Below are positions 1 to 11,032 of a stretch of 64,000 nt of DNA, piece after piece. Position 1 is the first letter of the stretch. Each line of letters opens with the position of its first letter. Origin of the DNA: Limnothrix sp. CACIAM 69d (GTDB taxonomy: Bacteria; Cyanobacteriota; Cyanobacteriia; CACIAM-69d); assembly GCA_001913845.2 (NCBI GenBank), contig MKGP02000053.1, positions 186,001-250,000 of the forward strand. The letters run 5' to 3'. Under the pieces are notes generated by a model. That model was not told the DNA's origin. It made no database searches and worked only from the letters and a program-made list of their open reading frames with translations. Both the position numbers and the translations under genes were made by a program.

Positions 1-1713
<1,713 letters not shown>

Positions 1714-3429
1714 ATGCTGGTTAAAGCCAAGCCCCAGCCCCTAGCCCCCCGTTGGCAAAAACCCCGATATTCCAGTTGGGAACGGCAGAAGGACGTGACG
1801 ATCGCAATCGGGCGATTTGTCTCGGCCCTGTGGTGGGATCGCGTTCGCAAACAAAACAGCAGCGAGCAACGCAGTCGCCGGGCCCAGTGGTTGGCTCAAA
1901 CCTTGGTGAACTTGGGGCCCGCGTTTATCAAAGTGGGACAAGCCCTGTCCACCCGCCCCGATTTATTGCCGGGGGAATATATCACCGCCCTCAGCCGATT
2001 GCAGGATGCCGTGCCGCCCTTCAGCACGGATCTGGCGATCGCCACGATCGAAGCGGAGCTGGGCCAATCTGTTCAAGAACTCTTTGCGGAATTTGAACCG
2101 GAGCCGATCGCGGCGGCCAGTTTGGGGCAAGTTCACCGGGCCGTGCTGCCCGGGGGCGATCGAGTGGTGGTCAAAGTTCAGCGCCCGGGCCTGGAGCCGC
2201 TGTTTGATCTAGATTTCAAAGTGCTACGGCGTTTAATTCACTGGAGCGAGCTGCTCTTTCCCTGGACTCAGCAATACGATCTGGAGTCCATTTATCAAGA
2301 ATTTTTTCGAATTCTCTATCAAGAAATTGACTACGTTCACGAGGCCCACAACGCCGATCATTTTCGCCAAAACTTCCAGGAATTTCAAAACGTCCGGGTT
2401 CCCAAAATCCATTGGCCCTACACCACTTCCCGCGTGTTGGTGATGGAATATTTGCCGGGAATTAAGGTAGATGACTGTGAAGCGCTTGAATCCTGTGGCA
2501 TTGACACCAAAAAACTGAATCAATTGGGTGTTTGTTGCTACTTAAAACAGCTTTTGCAAGATGGCTTCTTTCAGGCAGATCCCCATCCGGGAAACCTGGC
2601 AGTGACCCAAGATGGATCACTGATTTTCTATGACTTTGGCATGTTTGTGGAGGTGAAATCCCTCGCCAAAGAACAGATGCTGCAAACCCTATTTGCGGTT
2701 TTAAAAAAAGACAGTGAATCGGTGTTGGAATCCCTAATTTCCATGGGACTGATTGAGCCAGTTTCGGATATGCGACCGGTGCGGAAACTGCTGCAATTTA
2801 CCCTGGAACGGTTTGCGGAACGGCCGGTGGATGTGAATGCATTCACGGAAATGCGCCGGGAAATTGCCACGTTATTTGAGCAGCAACCGTTCCGACTGCC
2901 GGCCCAAATGACTTACATTTTGAAGTCGATTACAACGCTGGATGGCATTGCGCGGCGACTGGATCCGGAATATAACCTGATTGCGCTGGCGAAGCCCTTT
3001 GTGAAGCAGTTTGCGGGCATTGATCCCAATCGATCGCTCGCGGAAGGGCCAGGAGCCAACAAAACCCAAAAATGGCTTGGCTTGGCTAAGTTGGCTCTGG
3101 ATACGGTGCAGGCGCAACTGAGCAAGCCGAATCCAACGGTGCTGGCAATTCAGCGACTGGAGCAACGAATTGAGCGGGGTGAGCTGGAGTTGCGGGTGCG
3201 ATCGACCGAAACCGATCGGGCCCTGAAGCGCCTGAACCTGTCAATCGAATGTTTGATGTATACCTGCTTGGCGGGCTGTTTGTTAATTAGCGGAGCGGTT
3301 TTGGTGACGGGGCCCTTGGCCCACTGGGCGGCCTTTGTGTTTGCGGGGTCGGGAGTGGCGGTGGTGTTGCTGGTGCGGGCGTTGGTGCGGCTGTCGGTGC
3401 GCAAGCGGCTCGATCGGTTCATGGAATAG
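1714..3429 (+). CDS. ABC1/AarF/UbiB-family atypical protein kinase
   Basis: About 571 residues. Family members are kinase-like ATPases tied to quinone or isoprenoid lipid metabolism in bacteria, plastids and mitochondria; cyanobacteria carry several paralogues, so the substrate is unknown. Visible family motifs in order: the KxGQ element ([16 protein letters not shown]), the Ala-rich loop ([11 protein letters not shown]) replacing the normal kinase Gly loop, the VVVKVQRPG lysine, the ExD segment ([15 protein letters not shown]), the catalytic QADPHPGNL and metal-binding YDFGM. The last ~60 residues hold two hydrophobic membrane segments ([18 protein letters not shown] and [17 protein letters not shown]) followed by basic residues, which suggests membrane anchoring. 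The open frame extends back to a TTG at 1636; the ATG at 1714 is preferred. Only 2 bases separate its stop from ruvC. Confidence 0.93.
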   Translation: MLVKAKPQPLAPRWQKPRYSSWERQKDVTIAIGRFVSALWWDRVRKQNSSEQRSRRAQWLAQTLVNLGPAFIKVGQALSTRPDLLPGEYITALSRLQDAVPPFSTDLAIATIEAELGQSVQELFAEFEPEPIAAASLGQVHRAVLPGGDRVVVKVQRPGLEPLFDLDFKVLRRLIHWSELLFPWTQQYDLESIYQEFFRILYQEIDYVHEAHNADHFRQNFQEFQNVRVPKIHWPYTTSRVLVMEYLPGIKVDDCEALESCGIDTKKLNQLGVCCYLKQLLQDGFFQADPHPGNLAVTQDGSLIFYDFGMFVEVKSLAKEQMLQTLFAVLKKDSESVLESLISMGLIEPVSDMRPVRKLLQFTLERFAERPVDVNAFTEMRREIATLFEQQPFRLPAQMTYILKSITTLDGIARRLDPEYNLIALAKPFVKQFAGIDPNRSLAEGPGANKTQKWLGLAKLALDTVQAQLSKPNPTVLAIQRLEQRIERGELELRVRSTETDRALKRLNLSIECLMYTCLAGCLLISGAVLVTGPLAHWAAFVFAGSGVAVVLLVRALVRLSVRKRLDRFME

Positions 3430-3431
3430 CT

Positions 3432-3995
3432 ATGGCCGATCGGGAACGGATTCTGGGTCTTGATCCAGGGCTAGCCATTTTAGGATTTGGGGCCATTAGC
3501 GTTCCCGCCGTTGGGGATCCGGCTGTTGGGGGTGATGGTTCGTTGGGTTGGCGATCGAGCGATCCGGCGGCGATCGACCCAGTGGCGATCGAATTGATCG
3601 ACTTTGGCATCATTGCCACCCCTGCCGGTCAGCCCATTGGCGATCGGTTGGTGACCCTTCATGACGATTTGCACGCGGTCATTGACCAAATTGAGCCTGA
3701 TCGGGTGGCGATCGAAAAACTCTTTTTTTATCGAATGGGCAACACGATCGCCGTAGCCCAAGCCCGTGGGGTGGTGTTGCTGGTTTTGGCCCAACGGCAA
3801 CTTCCTTGGGTAGAATTCACACCGGCCCAAATTAAGCAAGCCCTCACCGGCTACGGCAACGCCAAGAAGCCCGAAGTGCAAGCCGCCGTCGCCCGGGAGC
3901 TGAATTTGGCCACCTTGCCCAAGCCGGATGATGCGGCCGATGCGTTGGCCGTGGCGATCGCCGCTTGGGGGGCGGAGGCTGCCAATCGCGGCTAG
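3432..3995 (+). CDS. ruvC: Crossover junction endodeoxyribonuclease RuvC
   Basis: 187 residues. Resolves Holliday junctions by paired incisions with RuvA/RuvB. The RNase H-like acidic residues are visible: Asp in [14 protein letters not shown] near the N-terminus, Glu in [13 protein letters not shown], and the C-terminal pair in [13 protein letters not shown]. The Q-A-R-G-V and [17 protein letters not shown] segments match the family. An insertion of about 25 residues after GAISVP (positions ~22-48, rich in Gly, Asp and Pro) is longer than usual and overlaps HIP1-like DNA. The ATG lies two bases after the ABC1 kinase stop, so the two are probably co-transcribed, although no functional link is known. 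Confidence 0.95.
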   Translation: MADRERILGLDPGLAILGFGAISVPAVGDPAVGGDGSLGWRSSDPAAIDPVAIELIDFGIIATPAGQPIGDRLVTLHDDLHAVIDQIEPDRVAIEKLFFYRMGNTIAVAQARGVVLLVLAQRQLPWVEFTPAQIKQALTGYGNAKKPEVQAAVARELNLATLPKPDDAADALAVAIAAWGAEAANRG

Positions 3996-4123
3996 GGGCC
4001 AATCGGCTCACGGGTAGAACCGTTTGGGTAGAACCAATCATGAAGGCCAGTTGGTTCGGGTCAACTGGGTAGAAGCCAGTTGGTAGCGGGTTGTTGGAGT
4101 TGCGAAGTTGCGGGGCGAGATCG

Positions 4124-4714
4124 ATGTTGCGAATCAGTCAGGGGCTGGAAACACCACAACTGATCACCTCGGGAAACGCTGCTCGCAAAAGCTGCCAAAT
4201 CGATCGCGCGCTCCTGAAGCCGGAACACCCCCAACATCAACATTGGATGGGTCAAGCCTTGCAATTGGCCGCCGCCGCCGGGGCCGCCGGGGATGTGCCC
4301 GTGGGGGCGATCGTGGTGGATGGACAAGGCCAGGCGATCGCGCAGGCCGAAAACCGCAAGCAACGGGATGGCGATCCCACGGGCCATGCGGAACTTTTGG
4401 CGCTCCAACGGGCCGGGCGATCGCGCCAAAATTGGCATCTAAACGATTGCGTTCTTTACGTCACCCTGGAGCCTTGCCCCATGTGTGCGGGGGCAATTAT
4501 TAACGCTAGACTTGGGTTGCTTGTTTTTGGGGCGATCGATCCCAAAGCGGGAGCCATTTGCTCTGTGCTAAATTTGCCCGCCAGTGCCGCTTCTAATCAC
4601 CGATTGCCGGTTATTGGAGGTGTCTTGGGCCAAGGCTGCCAGCAACAATTACAAGCCTGGTTTCAACAGAAGCGTCCCGATCGATTTTGCACCCAGCCTG
4701 CGGAAAATATCTGA
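4124..4714 (+). CDS. tadA: tRNA-specific adenosine deaminase TadA
   Basis: Deaminates the wobble adenosine to inosine in tRNA-Arg(ACG). A tRNA-Arg with anticodon ACG, its expected substrate, is present in this window at 25531. The cytidine-deaminase fold motifs are clear: zinc-ligand and proton-shuttle HAE (TGHAELLALQRA) and the second zinc motif PCPMCAGAI, followed by ARLGLLVFGA and the VLNLP region. The catalytic domain effectively begins at HWMGQALQLAAAAG, so about 40 residues precede it from the ATG at 4124; the frame is open back to a TTG at 4091, and ATG 4247 would give a minimal protein. Start choice is uncertain, function is not. Confidence 0.93.
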   Translation: MLRISQGLETPQLITSGNAARKSCQIDRALLKPEHPQHQHWMGQALQLAAAAGAAGDVPVGAIVVDGQGQAIAQAENRKQRDGDPTGHAELLALQRAGRSRQNWHLNDCVLYVTLEPCPMCAGAIINARLGLLVFGAIDPKAGAICSVLNLPASAASNHRLPVIGGVLGQGCQQQLQAWFQQKRPDRFCTQPAENI

Positions 4715-5428
4715 ATAGTATCTTGGAGTACTTGCCAAGCACCGATTGCTGTGAGAACAAGAAACTTTAGCCTTTTATTTTTGTTGCTAGATCCGTTAAT
4801 TTATAAACTTTTAACATGCCGGTTTTGATTTTTCAAATAGTCCCAATTAAAGAGGCCTAGCTTGCATCAATTCGGGATGAATTTTCCTTCACTCATTAAC
4901 TCCGAAAAACCTAAGAAAATGTCTGAAAAGCCAAAATTGCTACTCTGTACGCCCCAGTGATCGACTTAAAATCGACTTAAACAAGATGCTCAAGCCCCTT
5001 GTTCCCACGACTATTGGTGCTTGCTCGTGCCAAGGAATCCTTTTTCAACATCCCCTAAGGGGCTGATCTGGAATGAACAAAATGGAAGGGAACAGAAATC
5101 TGCTGTTGGATGATCGTGACTACTTGTGAAGAGATTAAGTGCTTTTAAGAAAACCTTATTCTGAAAATAATAAAATTATTGTTCACTGCTGAAATGGCGA
5201 AAGTTTGATGATGGCTGCCGCAAATCCCCCAACCTGTGATCAACTATGCATAGATGATCGATCGCCAACCATCTCCCCAACCTCTGAGGTATCGGAACTC
5301 CAATCGTTTGCAGGCCCCACCCGATCGTCAACAGTGCCAGACAAAACCTGAGCATCGGCCCCGACAAGCCAACAACTACAGGCTAAAAACTAAAAGATGC
5401 CCGGAATCCTTCCTGGAATCCTTCAAGG
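4715..5428. other. AT-rich intergenic region with one degenerate palindromic repeat
   Basis: No convincing gene seen over about 700 bases. AT content rises after tadA (for example around 4780-4930). At 4981-5002 lies ACAAGATGCTCAAGCCCCTTGT, followed by a cgactattggtgc stretch; both match the interior of the MITE copy near 35934 and are read as a degenerate relative of that repeat family. The 63-codon minus-strand frame at 5176-5367 has no recognisable features and is not called. Confidence 0.5.
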
Positions 5429-5434
5429 TATAAT
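5429..5434 (+). promoter_or_regulatory. Candidate -10 element for the small GTPase gene
   Basis: A perfect TATAAT lies 33 bases before the GTPase ATG at 5467. The expected -35 position (around 5406-5411) has only a weak match. Two near-direct copies of GGAATCCTTC (about 5403 and 5416) overlap the -35 region and could be an activator site. Inference from consensus only. Confidence 0.5.
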
Positions 5435-5466
5435 TTGACTTCGCTGAGACTTGTGTTGGGGGCAAA

Positions 5467-5997
5467 ATGGCGACTATTTCTAAGAAAATTTGTCTGGTTG
5501 GCGATTTTAGCGTTGGCAAAACCAGTCTAATTCGTAGGTTTGTTGATCGTCAATTTAGTGACCAATATTTGTCAACAGTTGGCGTTAAGATCTCCAAAAA
5601 ACTCATTGATTCCACTAGCCTTAAGCTACCAGAAGGCGACAAGTTTCAATTAATGGTCTGGGATATTGAAGGACGCACAGATTACAAGCCGATCGATGTG
5701 TCCTATCTCCGTGGTGCGAGTGGAATTATTATTGTTTCTGACAGCAGCCGAATGGAAACGGTAGAAAACCTCGATCGTCACCTACAAATGTTTCAGCAGG
5801 TTAATCCTAAGGGATCTGTCGTGATTGCCTTTAATAAGGCAGATCTCATTGAGCCAACAATGCTGACTAAGGTTATGGGATTGCATAGCTTTGCCCATGA
5901 GTCTCAGGTGGTGGCGACCTATGCCACTTCTGCCAAAACGGGCGATAATGTTGACAAGATGTTCCTAGAGCTATCGCAATCGATGCTCAACGGGTAA
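5467..5997 (+). CDS. Ras/Rab-like small GTPase
   Basis: 176 residues, a single G domain. G1 is GDFSVGKTS (G12-S20), a switch I Thr follows at T37, G3 is WDIEGR (65-70), G4 is NKAD (123-126) and G5 is TSAK (154-157). There is no C-terminal Cys box for lipidation. The residue at the position of Ras Gln61 is Arg70 (WDIEGR in place of WDTAGQ), which in eukaryotic Ras lowers GTP hydrolysis; whether it does so here is unknown. Bacterial Ras-like GTPases of this type are known but mostly uncharacterised. The gene has its own TATAAT and is followed after 105 bases by an adenylate cyclase on the same strand, suggesting a signalling pair. Role inferred from context only. Confidence 0.92.
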   Translation: MATISKKICLVGDFSVGKTSLIRRFVDRQFSDQYLSTVGVKISKKLIDSTSLKLPEGDKFQLMVWDIEGRTDYKPIDVSYLRGASGIIIVSDSSRMETVENLDRHLQMFQQVNPKGSVVIAFNKADLIEPTMLTKVMGLHSFAHESQVVATYATSAKTGDNVDKMFLELSQSMLNG

Positions 5998-6102
5998 CTG
6001 AAGGAGAGCTATAGTCTTCAAGGTCTTCAGGGATGCATTAGTTGGCATCCAAAGTGGGTAATTTAAAGTCAACTTTGCTGTTGCTGCGGCCCCTTGAGCA
6101 GA

Positions 6103-8178
6103 ATGAAATTATCCTTGCCTCAGCATATCCAATTGATTGTTGTGAACGAAGCCTTCCAGGTGGTTTCGGTTCAGGGCAATGTGGCCCCTCTGATCGATTC
6201 AGGATTGCTGGAAATGTTGGTGGAGTCTGCGGATGGGGGAGCGATCGCCCCGATCGAGACCCCAACGGATGGGGCTGTGGATCACGCCACAGACCACTTG
6301 GCACCCACTGCCCCGGGTCTCAGCCCTGAGCAACTGGCTGCGCAATTGCTGGGGCTGGAGATTTATGAACTGTTCCCAGAACTCTTTGGAATCGATGAAA
6401 TTTTGGTGGAGGTGGCAGCGGGCGATCGCCCAGAATTCAACATCAAGGGCATTGGCCGTGTCACCGCCGATGGCTCCCCAATTTATTTTGATATTCATAT
6501 TACGGCGCACCCCAGCCCAACTGCTGAACACTATTTAATTTTTTTCCTAGAAGATGTAACCGATCGCATGAGCTTGGAGCAAGTGTTGGTTCAAGCGACT
6601 AACGAAAAACATCTGTTGATTCGAAATTTGGAGGAAACCAAGCAGCAGATTGATCAAATTATTTCAGCCATGAGCGAAATGCTGTTTTTGGTTTCAGAAG
6701 CAGGGTTAATTCGGATGGTGAACCCGGCCACTCGTCACCTGTTGGGTTATGAAGCCGAGGAATTAATTGGTCAGCCCATGTCGGCAATTTTGGTGCGCCG
6801 AGATGCCCCATCGGCTCCAGAGTCAGGACACCTGTTGGTGGCGGAGGAAGGGGAAGCGGTTTGTCAAACCAAGACCGGTGCGATTTTGGTGATTGCCTTT
6901 TCCCGATCGCGTCTCACCAACACCCTAATGGGACAGTTGGGGCGTGCAGATATGGCTCAAGATTTTCTGTATGTGGGGCGCGATGTTACGGAAGAAAAAC
7001 GCCGCCAACGATATCAATCGGTTCAACATTTAATTACGCGAATTATTTCTGAGTCGAATATTGCCACCCAAGCTCTGTCGGCAGTGGTTCGAGCCTTATG
7101 CCAAGAATTTGATTGGCAATTGGGAGAATTTTGGCTAATCGATCGCACGGACGTTGGCAGCGGAAATCCATCTGCCCATTGCATTGATCACTGGCTTTCT
7201 CCCGTACTGGAAATTAGCCATGATTGGAAGCCAGTACGTTGCCTGCGCTTGAATGAAGATCACAGTTTTCTCTCGCAGGTTTGGCAAGCAACGAAGGCTA
7301 AATGGCAACAAAATCTCCCGAATCAGGCGGTTCCGGCGGGAACGCTGGAAATTCAGAATCTAAACTTTAAAACTGGGTTTGGATTTCCGATTAAAACCGG
7401 CGATCAAGTGTTGGGAATTTTGCTGTTTTTCAAGCAAGCCTCTCAACTGGTGAGTCCTGATCTGTTGAACTTGGGTGAAAGTTTGGGCAGCCAGTTGGGG
7501 CAATATGTGGAACGTCGCAAGGCCGAAGAGGCCCTGTTACTAGAGCAAGAAAAATCTGAGCGCTTGCTGTTGAACATTCTGCCGGAGACGATCGCCCATT
7601 GTCTGAAGCGCAATGCCAGAACGATCGCAGAACAGTTTGCCGCCGTCACCGTTTTGTTTGCGGATATTGTCGGTTTTACGGAAATTGCTTCAAATCTGAG
7701 CGCGATCGAGCTGGTGGAATTATTAAATGAAATTTTCTCGGAATTTGATCAGCTCACAGAAATTCATGGCCTAGAGAAAATTAAAACCATTGGCGATTCC
7801 TACATGGTGGTGGCGGGGTTGCCCACTCCTCGCGCTGACCACGCCCAGGCGATCGCGAATATGGCCCTGGATATGCAGTTAGTCATGAGTCGGTTTAACG
7901 ACAGACAAAAACGCGATTTTCAAATCCGCATTGGGATTCACAGTGGTTCCGTTGTGGCAGGTGTGATTGGCCTGAAGAAATTTATTTATGATCTTTGGGG
8001 AGATACGGTCAACACCGCCTCGCGGATGGAATCGCATGGCATTCCAGGGAGAATTCAAACCTCAGCCGCCACCTATGCTCTGCTCAAAACTTCTTACCAA
8101 TTTGAGCATCGTGGCTTAGTTCACATCAAAGGGAAAGGCGATATGGATACCTATTTTCTGTTGGGGCATATGCCCTGA
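6103..8178 (+). CDS. PAS/GAF-domain class III adenylate cyclase
   Basis: About 691 residues, apparently soluble. Order: an N-terminal PAS-like segment (HIQLIVVNEAFQVVSVQG onward), a second PAS-like region ending at YLIFFLEDVTDRMSL, a short coiled coil, a canonical PAS (EMLFLVSEAGLIRMVNPATR), a GAF domain (from about residue 305), a signalling helix (RRKAEEALLLEQEKSERLLL) and the C-terminal cyclase. Metal-binding D521 (FADIVGFT) and D565 (IGDSYM), purine-selecting K561 (KIKTIGD) and D630 (YDLWGD), and N637/R641 (NTASRM) are all present; the Lys/Asp pair points to ATP and cAMP. One chain has every catalytic residue, so it should work as a homodimer. ATG 6103 is chosen over an upstream TTG at 6094. 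It follows the small GTPase on the same strand. Confidence 0.93.
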   Translation: MKLSLPQHIQLIVVNEAFQVVSVQGNVAPLIDSGLLEMLVESADGGAIAPIETPTDGAVDHATDHLAPTAPGLSPEQLAAQLLGLEIYELFPELFGIDEILVEVAAGDRPEFNIKGIGRVTADGSPIYFDIHITAHPSPTAEHYLIFFLEDVTDRMSLEQVLVQATNEKHLLIRNLEETKQQIDQIISAMSEMLFLVSEAGLIRMVNPATRHLLGYEAEELIGQPMSAILVRRDAPSAPESGHLLVAEEGEAVCQTKTGAILVIAFSRSRLTNTLMGQLGRADMAQDFLYVGRDVTEEKRRQRYQSVQHLITRIISESNIATQALSAVVRALCQEFDWQLGEFWLIDRTDVGSGNPSAHCIDHWLSPVLEISHDWKPVRCLRLNEDHSFLSQVWQATKAKWQQNLPNQAVPAGTLEIQNLNFKTGFGFPIKTGDQVLGILLFFKQASQLVSPDLLNLGESLGSQLGQYVERRKAEEALLLEQEKSERLLLNILPETIAHCLKRNARTIAEQFAAVTVLFADIVGFTEIASNLSAIELVELLNEIFSEFDQLTEIHGLEKIKTIGDSYMVVAGLPTPRADHAQAIANMALDMQLVMSRFNDRQKRDFQIRIGIHSGSVVAGVIGLKKFIYDLWGDTVNTASRMESHGIPGRIQTSAATYALLKTSYQFEHRGLVHIKGKGDMDTYFLLGHMP

Positions 8179-8238
8179 AGAATGATTCGTAATGGTGATT
8201 GGTGATGGGCGATCAATTGGCCGATCGACTTGATCAAT

Positions 8239-8415
8239 AAACCTCCTGTACGAATCAGCTAACAGCCCTCATCCCCCAACCCCTTCTCCCAAGCAGGGCG
8301 AAGGGAAGCCAGAGATAGGAAGTTACGGTGATTTTGTTGCTAGTTGTCAAGTTCCTCTCCTGAATTGGGAGAGGGATTTAGGGTGAGGGTCTTGATTGAT
8401 GTAGGAGGTCTAATA
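8239..8415. repeat. MITE-like element with terminal inverted repeats
   Basis: The left end reads AACCTCCTGTACGAATCA followed by CCCTCATCCCCCAACCCC; the right end reads GGGATTTAGGGTGAGGG then TTGATTGATGTAGGAGGT. The two ends are imperfect inverted repeats, giving a ~175-base non-coding element. A second copy of both ends lies at about 63115-63350. No transposase is encoded. Similar CCCTCATCCCC/GGGTGAGGG palindromes are widespread in cyanobacterial intergenic DNA (established knowledge). It fills most of the gap between the cyclase and the DUF3143 gene. Confidence 0.75.
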
Positions 8416-8607
8416 TAACCCCAAAAATGATAGGTGTTGGCGATGCAAGCCGGTGGTGTTGGCTAGCCGCTTCCACCGAATTCCTTTACAATGCAGGGCG
8501 GCCCTCAATGGCGATTACAGCTCCCAAAATCAGAAAATTCCATCACCGCTACCGATGATTGCGATTAACGATCGCTTGATTTTCAGTCCCCAATCTCTGC
8601 TGTTGTT

Positions 8608-8880
8608 ATGACCTTGCCCTCAGAAGACTCGCCCCTTTATAACCATCCTTTGCCACAAATTGAGACGTGGCTGCTATCCCAAGGTTGCACCCAAGATCGC
8701 GAAGCATTGCATTGTTGGCATATCCAAAAGGATGCTTGGCAGGCAACGTTATATTTAGAAGAAGATCGCCTGACGGCTTATTACTTGAATGCGGATGGAT
8801 CTGGAGAGTCTACCCAGCGATCGTTTAAATATTCCTTGAGTCGGCGGGATATTGAAGATGCAATTTTCTCAGGGCCTTGA
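8608..8880 (+). CDS. DUF3143 family protein
   Basis: 90 residues, no membrane segment or signal peptide. The chain TLPSEDSPLYNHPLPQIE, the HCWHIQKDAWQATL segment and the C-terminal RSFKYSLSRRDIEDAIFSGP match what I recall of the cyanobacterial DUF3143 family, whose function is unknown. No clear ribosome-binding site precedes the ATG. It is transcribed away from uppS and stands alone between a MITE and that convergent gene. Confidence 0.85.
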   Translation: MTLPSEDSPLYNHPLPQIETWLLSQGCTQDREALHCWHIQKDAWQATLYLEEDRLTAYYLNADGSGESTQRSFKYSLSRRDIEDAIFSGP

Positions 8881-9034
8881 ATCAGATCCCTGAGCTGGGA
8901 TCTTGACCCAGAGTTTTGCACCAAAGTCTTGCACAAAATTCTTAGAAATAGCTAGCGAGCTTGAGGTTGAACCCGTCATGATTGGGGTGCGATGCTTGGG
9001 TGCAAATTTTATTGGCGAAATTTGAGCGCGAACT

Positions 9035-9793
9035 TTATTTGGTGCGCACTTTGCCGTAGCGTCGATCGCGCTTTTGATAGCTCATGAGGGCTTGATGGAA
9101 AGCGGCGCGATCGAACTCTGGCCACAGGGTTTCGGTGACGTAAAGCTCTGCGTAGGCAATTTGCCACAATAAAAAATTGCTGACCCGCATTTCACCGCTG
9201 GTGCGAATGATCAAGTCGGGATCGGTGAGTTCGCTGGTGTAAAGGTGTTGTTCAAAGAGCTGTTCATCAATGGACTCGATCGCCAGGTCACCGCTTTTGA
9301 CCTGAGCGGCGATCGCCCGGCAGGCCTGCAAAATTTCCTGTCGTCCGCCGTAATTGGTGGCTACGGTGAAATTCAGAGCGGTGTTGTGGCGCGTGAGGTC
9401 TGATGCATGGGCAATTTCTGCCTGCAAAGAATCGGGTAGCGCATGGATATTACCCACAAATCGAATGCGCACCAACTCTTCAATTAATTCTTGAAGTTCC
9501 CGCCGCAGAACTTTCTCAAAAAGCATCATCAAAAAGTCTACTTCTTCGGCGGGGCGACCCCAATTTTCTGTCGAAAAAGCGTAGACCGTGAGGGCTTGAA
9601 TTCCCCAATCTTTACAGCAACGAATTAAGTCTTTAAGGGTATCAACTCCCCGGCGATGGCCCATGATGCGTGGGAGGCCGCGCTGTTTTGCCCAGCGGCC
9701 ATTGCCATCCATAATCACAGCAACATGGCGAGGCAACAGCGCTCGATCGAGATCGGCGGGCAATTCACGCGATAGGAGTTGTTTTGCGGTCAT
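9035..9793 (-). CDS. uppS: Isoprenyl transferase (undecaprenyl diphosphate synthase)
   Basis: 252 residues. A cis-prenyltransferase that extends farnesyl diphosphate to the C55 lipid carrier used for peptidoglycan and polysaccharide export. Diagnostic motifs: [18 protein letters not shown] with the catalytic Asp and diphosphate-binding Arg, the [10 protein letters not shown] helix, [21 protein letters not shown] and the C-terminal [20 protein letters not shown]. Third gene of the minus-strand run lysA-cdaA-uppS, an arrangement I know from other cyanobacteria; about 290 bases separate it from cdaA. The start ATG at 9793 gives a normal family length. Confidence 0.97.
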   Translation of the reverse strand: MTAKQLLSRELPADLDRALLPRHVAVIMDGNGRWAKQRGLPRIMGHRRGVDTLKDLIRCCKDWGIQALTVYAFSTENWGRPAEEVDFLMMLFEKVLRRELQELIEELVRIRFVGNIHALPDSLQAEIAHASDLTRHNTALNFTVATNYGGRQEILQACRAIAAQVKSGDLAIESIDEQLFEQHLYTSELTDPDLIIRTSGEMRVSNFLLWQIAYAELYVTETLWPEFDRAAFHQALMSYQKRDRRYGKVRTK

Positions 9794-10081
9794 ATGAATC
9801 GACGCAAGATAAAGTCTTCACCGCCCTTACGAATGGAGAACGCAATGGGAGGTGAATTGGAGAGCCGTTTTGCAGGAAGTCTCGTTCAGATTAGCGCGTG
9901 CCAACAAAAATTGCTGGCTTACTTCCCATGAGCATACCCGAACGATCGCAACTCAACGCTCTCTCCGGGCGGCCCCACTGGGTCGGGGTGTTGGCTGGCG
10001 AATCTAGGGGTTGGCTGGGCCGTTTGAATTGAGGGCCAGAATGGGTGGTTGAGAGGCGGAACTTGCACCGGGCACTGGCAT

Positions 10082-10918
10082 CTATCGCCGCTTGCGCCAC
10101 AGGCCCGTGAAGGATAGTAACTGTCGTCGCAAGTGCCGCAGGGACGTGACTCGCTGTTCCCGATCGCTGGGCGAGGCAAGCTTGGTTTTCAGAATTTCCC
10201 GCAGGCGGCTGCTGGCGATCGGGCGTTCCAGTTGGCCCCGCTCCGCCACGGAAATCGACCCGGTTTCTTCGGAAACGACGATGCAAAGACAGTTGGCCAT
10301 CCGTTCCGTCACGCCCATGGCGGCCCGGTGGCGAGTTCCAAGCTGGCGAGAGGCTTGGCGATCGGACAGGGGCAAAATGGCTCCCGCTGAAGTGACCCGA
10401 TCGCCCTGAATAAAAACCGCTCCGTCGTGCAACAGGGTGGAGGTTTGAAAAATGGTTTGCAGCAGCTCTTTCGAGACTTCCGCGTCCAAACGTACCCCGG
10501 GCACGGAAAAATCTCGCTCATCGATCGTGCCGCTGGTTTCTAAGACCAACAGGGCCCCCGTGCGGTTTTGGGACAGTTCCCGCACCGCGTCTACCAGTTC
10601 ATCGATCGTGTTGTCGGTGCCTGGGGCCGTGTCGGGCGATCGAGACAACAACTCCCCCACTTGGCCCCGGCCCAACTTTTCCAGCAAGCGCCGAAACTCC
10701 GACTGCAACATAACAGCCATGGCCACGGCCGCCCCAACCGTCAAATTGCCCAAGAAAAAACTCAAGAGCGACAGCCCCCAACGTTGGGCCACCGCCGTCG
10801 CCAACATCAGTACGACGAACCCACGCACCATCCACAGGGTTCGCCGTTCGCCGACGACGGCCAACAGGGCATACGTCAGGAGCAAAACTAGGCCGATATC
10901 GATCGCTTGCAGCAGCAA
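10082..10918 (-). CDS. cdaA: Diadenylate cyclase (c-di-AMP synthase) CdaA
   Basis: About 278 residues. Makes the second messenger cyclic di-AMP from two ATP. Three N-terminal membrane segments are visible (IDIGLVLLLTYALLAVVG; LWMVRGFVVLMLATAVA; the GLSLLSFFLGNLTVG / AVAMAVML region), then the DAC domain with catalytic DGA (LLHDGAVFIQGDRV) and GTRHRAAMGVTE. C-di-AMP controls osmotic, potassium and day-night responses in cyanobacteria. The start is uncertain: the frame opens shortly after a stop at about 10939 and contains no ATG before the first membrane segment, so a TTG at 10918 or another non-ATG codon must be used. It follows lysA on the same strand after about 110 bases. Confidence 0.93.
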   Translation of the reverse strand: MLLQAIDIGLVLLLTYALLAVVGERRTLWMVRGFVVLMLATAVAQRWGLSLLSFFLGNLTVGAAVAMAVMLQSEFRRLLEKLGRGQVGELLSRSPDTAPGTDNTIDELVDAVRELSQNRTGALLVLETSGTIDERDFSVPGVRLDAEVSKELLQTIFQTSTLLHDGAVFIQGDRVTSAGAILPLSDRQASRQLGTRHRAAMGVTERMANCLCIVVSEETGSISVAERGQLERPIASSRLREILKTKLASPSDREQRVTSLRHLRRQLLSFTGLWRKRR

Positions 10919-11032
10919 CAGCGGGTCTCGGACAACTCAAGAATCGGTCTACGAAATGGCGCAGGCCCCCATGCGCAGGCCCCCAGTGGACAACCGTTGA
11001 TGAACCCTGGGGGCAAAACGGGGCCGGGAGGT

